From: Fredinandcohnia aciditolerans
GTDB lineage: Bacteria > Bacillota > Bacilli > Bacillales > Bacillaceae_L
Reading direction: 5' to 3'
Assembly (NCBI GenBank): GCA_003640645.1
Contig: QGHH01000004.1
Coordinates: forward strand, 228,875-292,874
DNA: 64,000 bases
This document shows, piece after piece, positions 61,939 to 64,000 of this stretch. A program made the translations under genes and the position numbers. Position 1 is the first letter of the stretch, and each line of letters begins with the position of its first letter. The notes under the pieces were generated by a model. The model did not search any database. It had not been told where the DNA came from and was given only the letters and a program-made list of their open reading frames with translations.

Positions 61939-62139
61939 CTAACTGACCAGTTTTCTTCTGTTTTTCCATATTAAGAGATATTGATCTAACTTTTTACTTT
62001 TCTCAAAACATAGAAATACTCTTTTAGTCACTTTATGAACACCACAATCAATTACACTGAAACCATTCGCCACTAGATATTTTTGTACGTTAGGAGAGTA
62101 ACAATAAAAAATATCATTTTTAACTAATGTTTTTTCCAT
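61939..62139 (-). CDS. DUF5659-like small protein
   Basis: 66 residues: DIFYCYSPNVQKYLVANGFSVIDCGVHKVTKRVFLCFEKSKKLDQYLLIW matches the DUF5659 pattern, a small alpha/beta protein common on Firmicute plasmids and phages. Function unknown. It lies between the RHH gene and the Rep-like gene on the same strand. Confidence 0.7.
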   Translation of the reverse strand: MEKTLVKNDIFYCYSPNVQKYLVANGFSVIDCGVHKVTKRVFLCFEKSKKLDQYLLIWKNRRKLVS

Positions 62140-62163
62140 TTTTCATTACCTCTTTTCCAAAAC

Positions 62164-62322
62164 CTATTTTTCGTTGTACTTATTAAGCAATAATTGAACA
62201 GCTTGATCTAAAAGTTTAGTTTTAGGAATAAACGTTTCTTTACTTAACTGATTCAGTCTTTGATGAAGTTTATTATCCAAAGTCGAAGCAAAAGCGGTTC
62301 TATTTACTAATTGAGTCTTCAA
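62164..62322 (-). CDS. Ribbon-helix-helix DNA-binding protein (52 residues)
   Basis: Read directly: TTG 62322 seven bases behind GGAGG, then KTQLVNRTAFASTLDNKLHQ, RLNQLSKETFIPKTKLLDQA and VQLLLNKYNEK. The beta strand TAFASTLD, helix KLHQRLNQLSKET and helix PKTKLLDQAVQLLLNKY are the Arc/CopG fold. Likely copy-number or operon regulator of the element and first gene of its replication-like operon. Confidence 0.8.
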   Translation of the reverse strand: MKTQLVNRTAFASTLDNKLHQRLNQLSKETFIPKTKLLDQAVQLLLNKYNEK

Positions 62323-64000
62323 TTCTCTTCCTCCTTTCTGTAGTCCTAAATATAAGTACCTAGAAACTTATAGAATTTCGCGTAAAAAAAAGAAGCCTTT
62401 GAAATTGAGAATTCAAAAGCTCCTAGACCATTAGTTTTTATTCATCATAAACAGACTTATAAAATATATTGCATTACTTTTACGAGTTTTTTCATCATTT
62501 GCTCGATGCTCGATATCGAGTGATTTTCGAGTATTTTATCGAGTAGGAGGGCCAATATTTTCGGGTTATTTTTTGGGTGAATGAGATGGATTTCGCTTGG
62601 AAATAGGGGTTTTGGAGTGGTTTTTGATGGTGATTTGATGGGGGAGTATTCGCAGGCTCGCGCTCTGTTAATATATTAGGACCAGGTACTAAAAAAAGGG
62701 AGGTAAAACTTTACATACCTATTAGGGGTATATCCGTTTTACAAAATTAGAATATATGGGGGCACACCTGTTTTCCAAAACTAGAATTTCGAACAACCTA
62801 CCCAAATTCCAAAATGGGAGTTTCAGCTTACGGTTTATTCAGAATGATAGTTTCAGGTTACGGGAAAATCAGGATTTCATTATCGAAAGTTGGATCAATA
62901 TCGAGAATATGAGCGATTCATTTTTTAAGTTGCGAAAAGTGCCAGTAGCCAAATTATTTATGCATTCTGATACCATTTCACAAACTTTCAAAACCTCCCC
63001 AAACCTTAATATATCAACACTTGCATAAAATCCTGCATAATCGTGAAAAAAGCGACTTTGTGAATCCCTTTGATATCAAGGTTTATGCAACTACCCAACT
63101 TCCCTTAAGTGTGATTATGTTAACTAAAATTAAATATACAATACATATTTTTGCATACAATTAGTTGTAAATTATGGTCAATTTGATGCTCCAAAACTAT
63201 CGAATCAGTGATAGCATAACAGCTAATCAGGCGCGAGTAAATGGACGATTGTTTGAGTGGTAGGTTGGTTCACCAGGACGAATATAAGCTTCAGAGGGTA
63301 CTCAAATTGTCGAGGTAAGGTCCTATATCTGCTGAATAAAATAATAACCATAGTATATTCGGTAATATTCCAATCAGATATATAACAACTATAGTATGTA
63401 GACACTTGAGCCATTACTAACCTACTGTTGCTGAATGAGATTTAAAGTTCTATGAGCAACAGAAAAGATGCATTAATCATTCAACATTGTTCCTGGTCAA
63501 TCGATTGATAGATAGAACTCATTTAGTCGCCAAATGAGCTTAATATTCGACCTGTGTAGAGCAATTAAACTCAATCGAAAGGAATAACACTCTGAACGAT
63601 CGAAACTCCTTAGAATCGATTCTCGAAGGTTGCAAATTGACTCATATTTCATCGCAACTCGTCGGCTCTGCTCGGCTCGCGCGCGGTTGGAAAAGTCACC
63701 AGTCTTTTTGGAGGTCGGCTGTTATAGATAAGAACAGGCTATTAAAACGAACTACTTTCGACAAGGTTCGACAAATCTAATTAAAACATATGTTCACATC
63801 ATTATTTTACTATATGAAATCCGCGTCATATAAACCTTTTCAGATAGCGTTTACTATATGAAATTGTTGGTGTATGGGGTGTTTTACGGAATTGTCCAGG
63901 TTTATCACCAAAATAAAAACCTACTCCCTACTTCTCACTACAGGCTTATCTTAATAACTCATGTAATATCTACTTTTAAGTTGACGTAAATATAGTATAA
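62323..64000. other. 1.7 kb gene-free, repeat-rich end of the window
   Basis: No convincing gene is seen. It holds a CTCGA/TCGAG-rich cluster at about 62500-62545, a 30-base imperfect direct repeat at about 62820-62880 (GTTTCAGCTTACGG, GTTTCAGGTTACGG), two tandem TGTCGAA boxes at 63757-63773, and two copies of TTTACTATATGAAAT (63806-63820, 63850-63864) with an inverted partial copy between. The composition suggests an origin or regulatory region upstream of the RHH-led operon, or the far flank of the element. Confidence 0.5.
63757..63773 (-). promoter_or_regulatory. Tandem Spo0A-box-like heptamers
   Basis: TTCGACA occurs at 63757-63763 and 63767-63773, that is two TGTCGAA boxes on the reverse strand exactly 10 bases apart. 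Spo0A often binds such tandem boxes. Which gene they would control is not visible in the window. Confidence 0.45.

Noticed and set aside
62756-63028. Plus-strand frame of 90 codons
   Set aside because: Its residues mirror the degenerate DNA repeats (CAAAA-TAGAAT, GTTTCAG-TTACGG), and no ribosome site or family resemblance is seen.
56500-64000. Right attachment site (second copy of the tRNA-Arg 3' end)
   Set aside because: Scanned by eye for CTATCTGGGAC-like sequence and none found; it probably lies outside the window.

Overview
The window looks like the chromosome of an AT-rich, endospore-forming Bacillaceae. The evidence is the csbA-uvrB-uvrA order known from Bacillus, spoIIP, a YjcZ-type spore peptide, a DUF3231 protein, purine-rich Bacillus ribosome binding sites with many TTG/GTG starts, and two dispersed repeats that I recognise from Bacillaceae genomes. 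I do not assign a genus. No rRNA, insertion sequence, transposase or CRISPR array was seen.

Layout. 1-10.8 kb: end of a DoxX-like gene, a membrane protein, the excision-repair operon csbA-uvrB-uvrA with a LexA box, an iron/cobalamin-type ABC importer and prfC. 10.8-11.9 kb: a compact regulatory knot. A perfect TGTGA-N6-TCACA site sits at -41.5 of a 36-codon gene, and a minus-strand c-di-GMP-I aptamer with an intrinsic terminator points at the 3' end of that gene. 12-19 kb: DinB-like protein, an HtrA protease with an adjacent two-component system, and a czcO-czrA-czcD metal-efflux operon under one palindromic operator. 19-54.5 kb: single-gene units typical of Bacillus accessory chromosome (GNAT and VOC proteins, alkaline phosphatase, ECF sigma/anti-sigma pair, mqo, pirin, YitT, SpoIIP, MFS, AraC, Nudix and many small membrane proteins). 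Short phased repeat arrays and large hairpin-rich repeats lie between them.

54.7-64 kb: a 6S-like structured RNA and tRNA-Arg(CCT), followed directly by a tyrosine recombinase and about 8 kb of unfamiliar, mostly minus-strand genes. These include a zinc-ribbon DUF4145/HEPN-like protein, a winged-helix Rep-like protein, a DUF5659 protein and a ribbon-helix-helix protein. This is most simply an integrative element inserted at the tRNA 3' end; its far end is not in the window. Its most striking feature is a run of four unrelated ORFs, each preceded by a repeated leader that contains TGTCGAA (the Spo0A-box heptamer), three of them clearly near-identical. Two of the ORFs are also followed by near-identical terminator hairpins, so they look like interchangeable expression cassettes.

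Many start codons were moved inward to the codon with a proper Shine-Dalgarno sequence, and seven small genes (36-59 codons) were added by direct reading. All calls rest on reading sequence by eye; no database search was possible.
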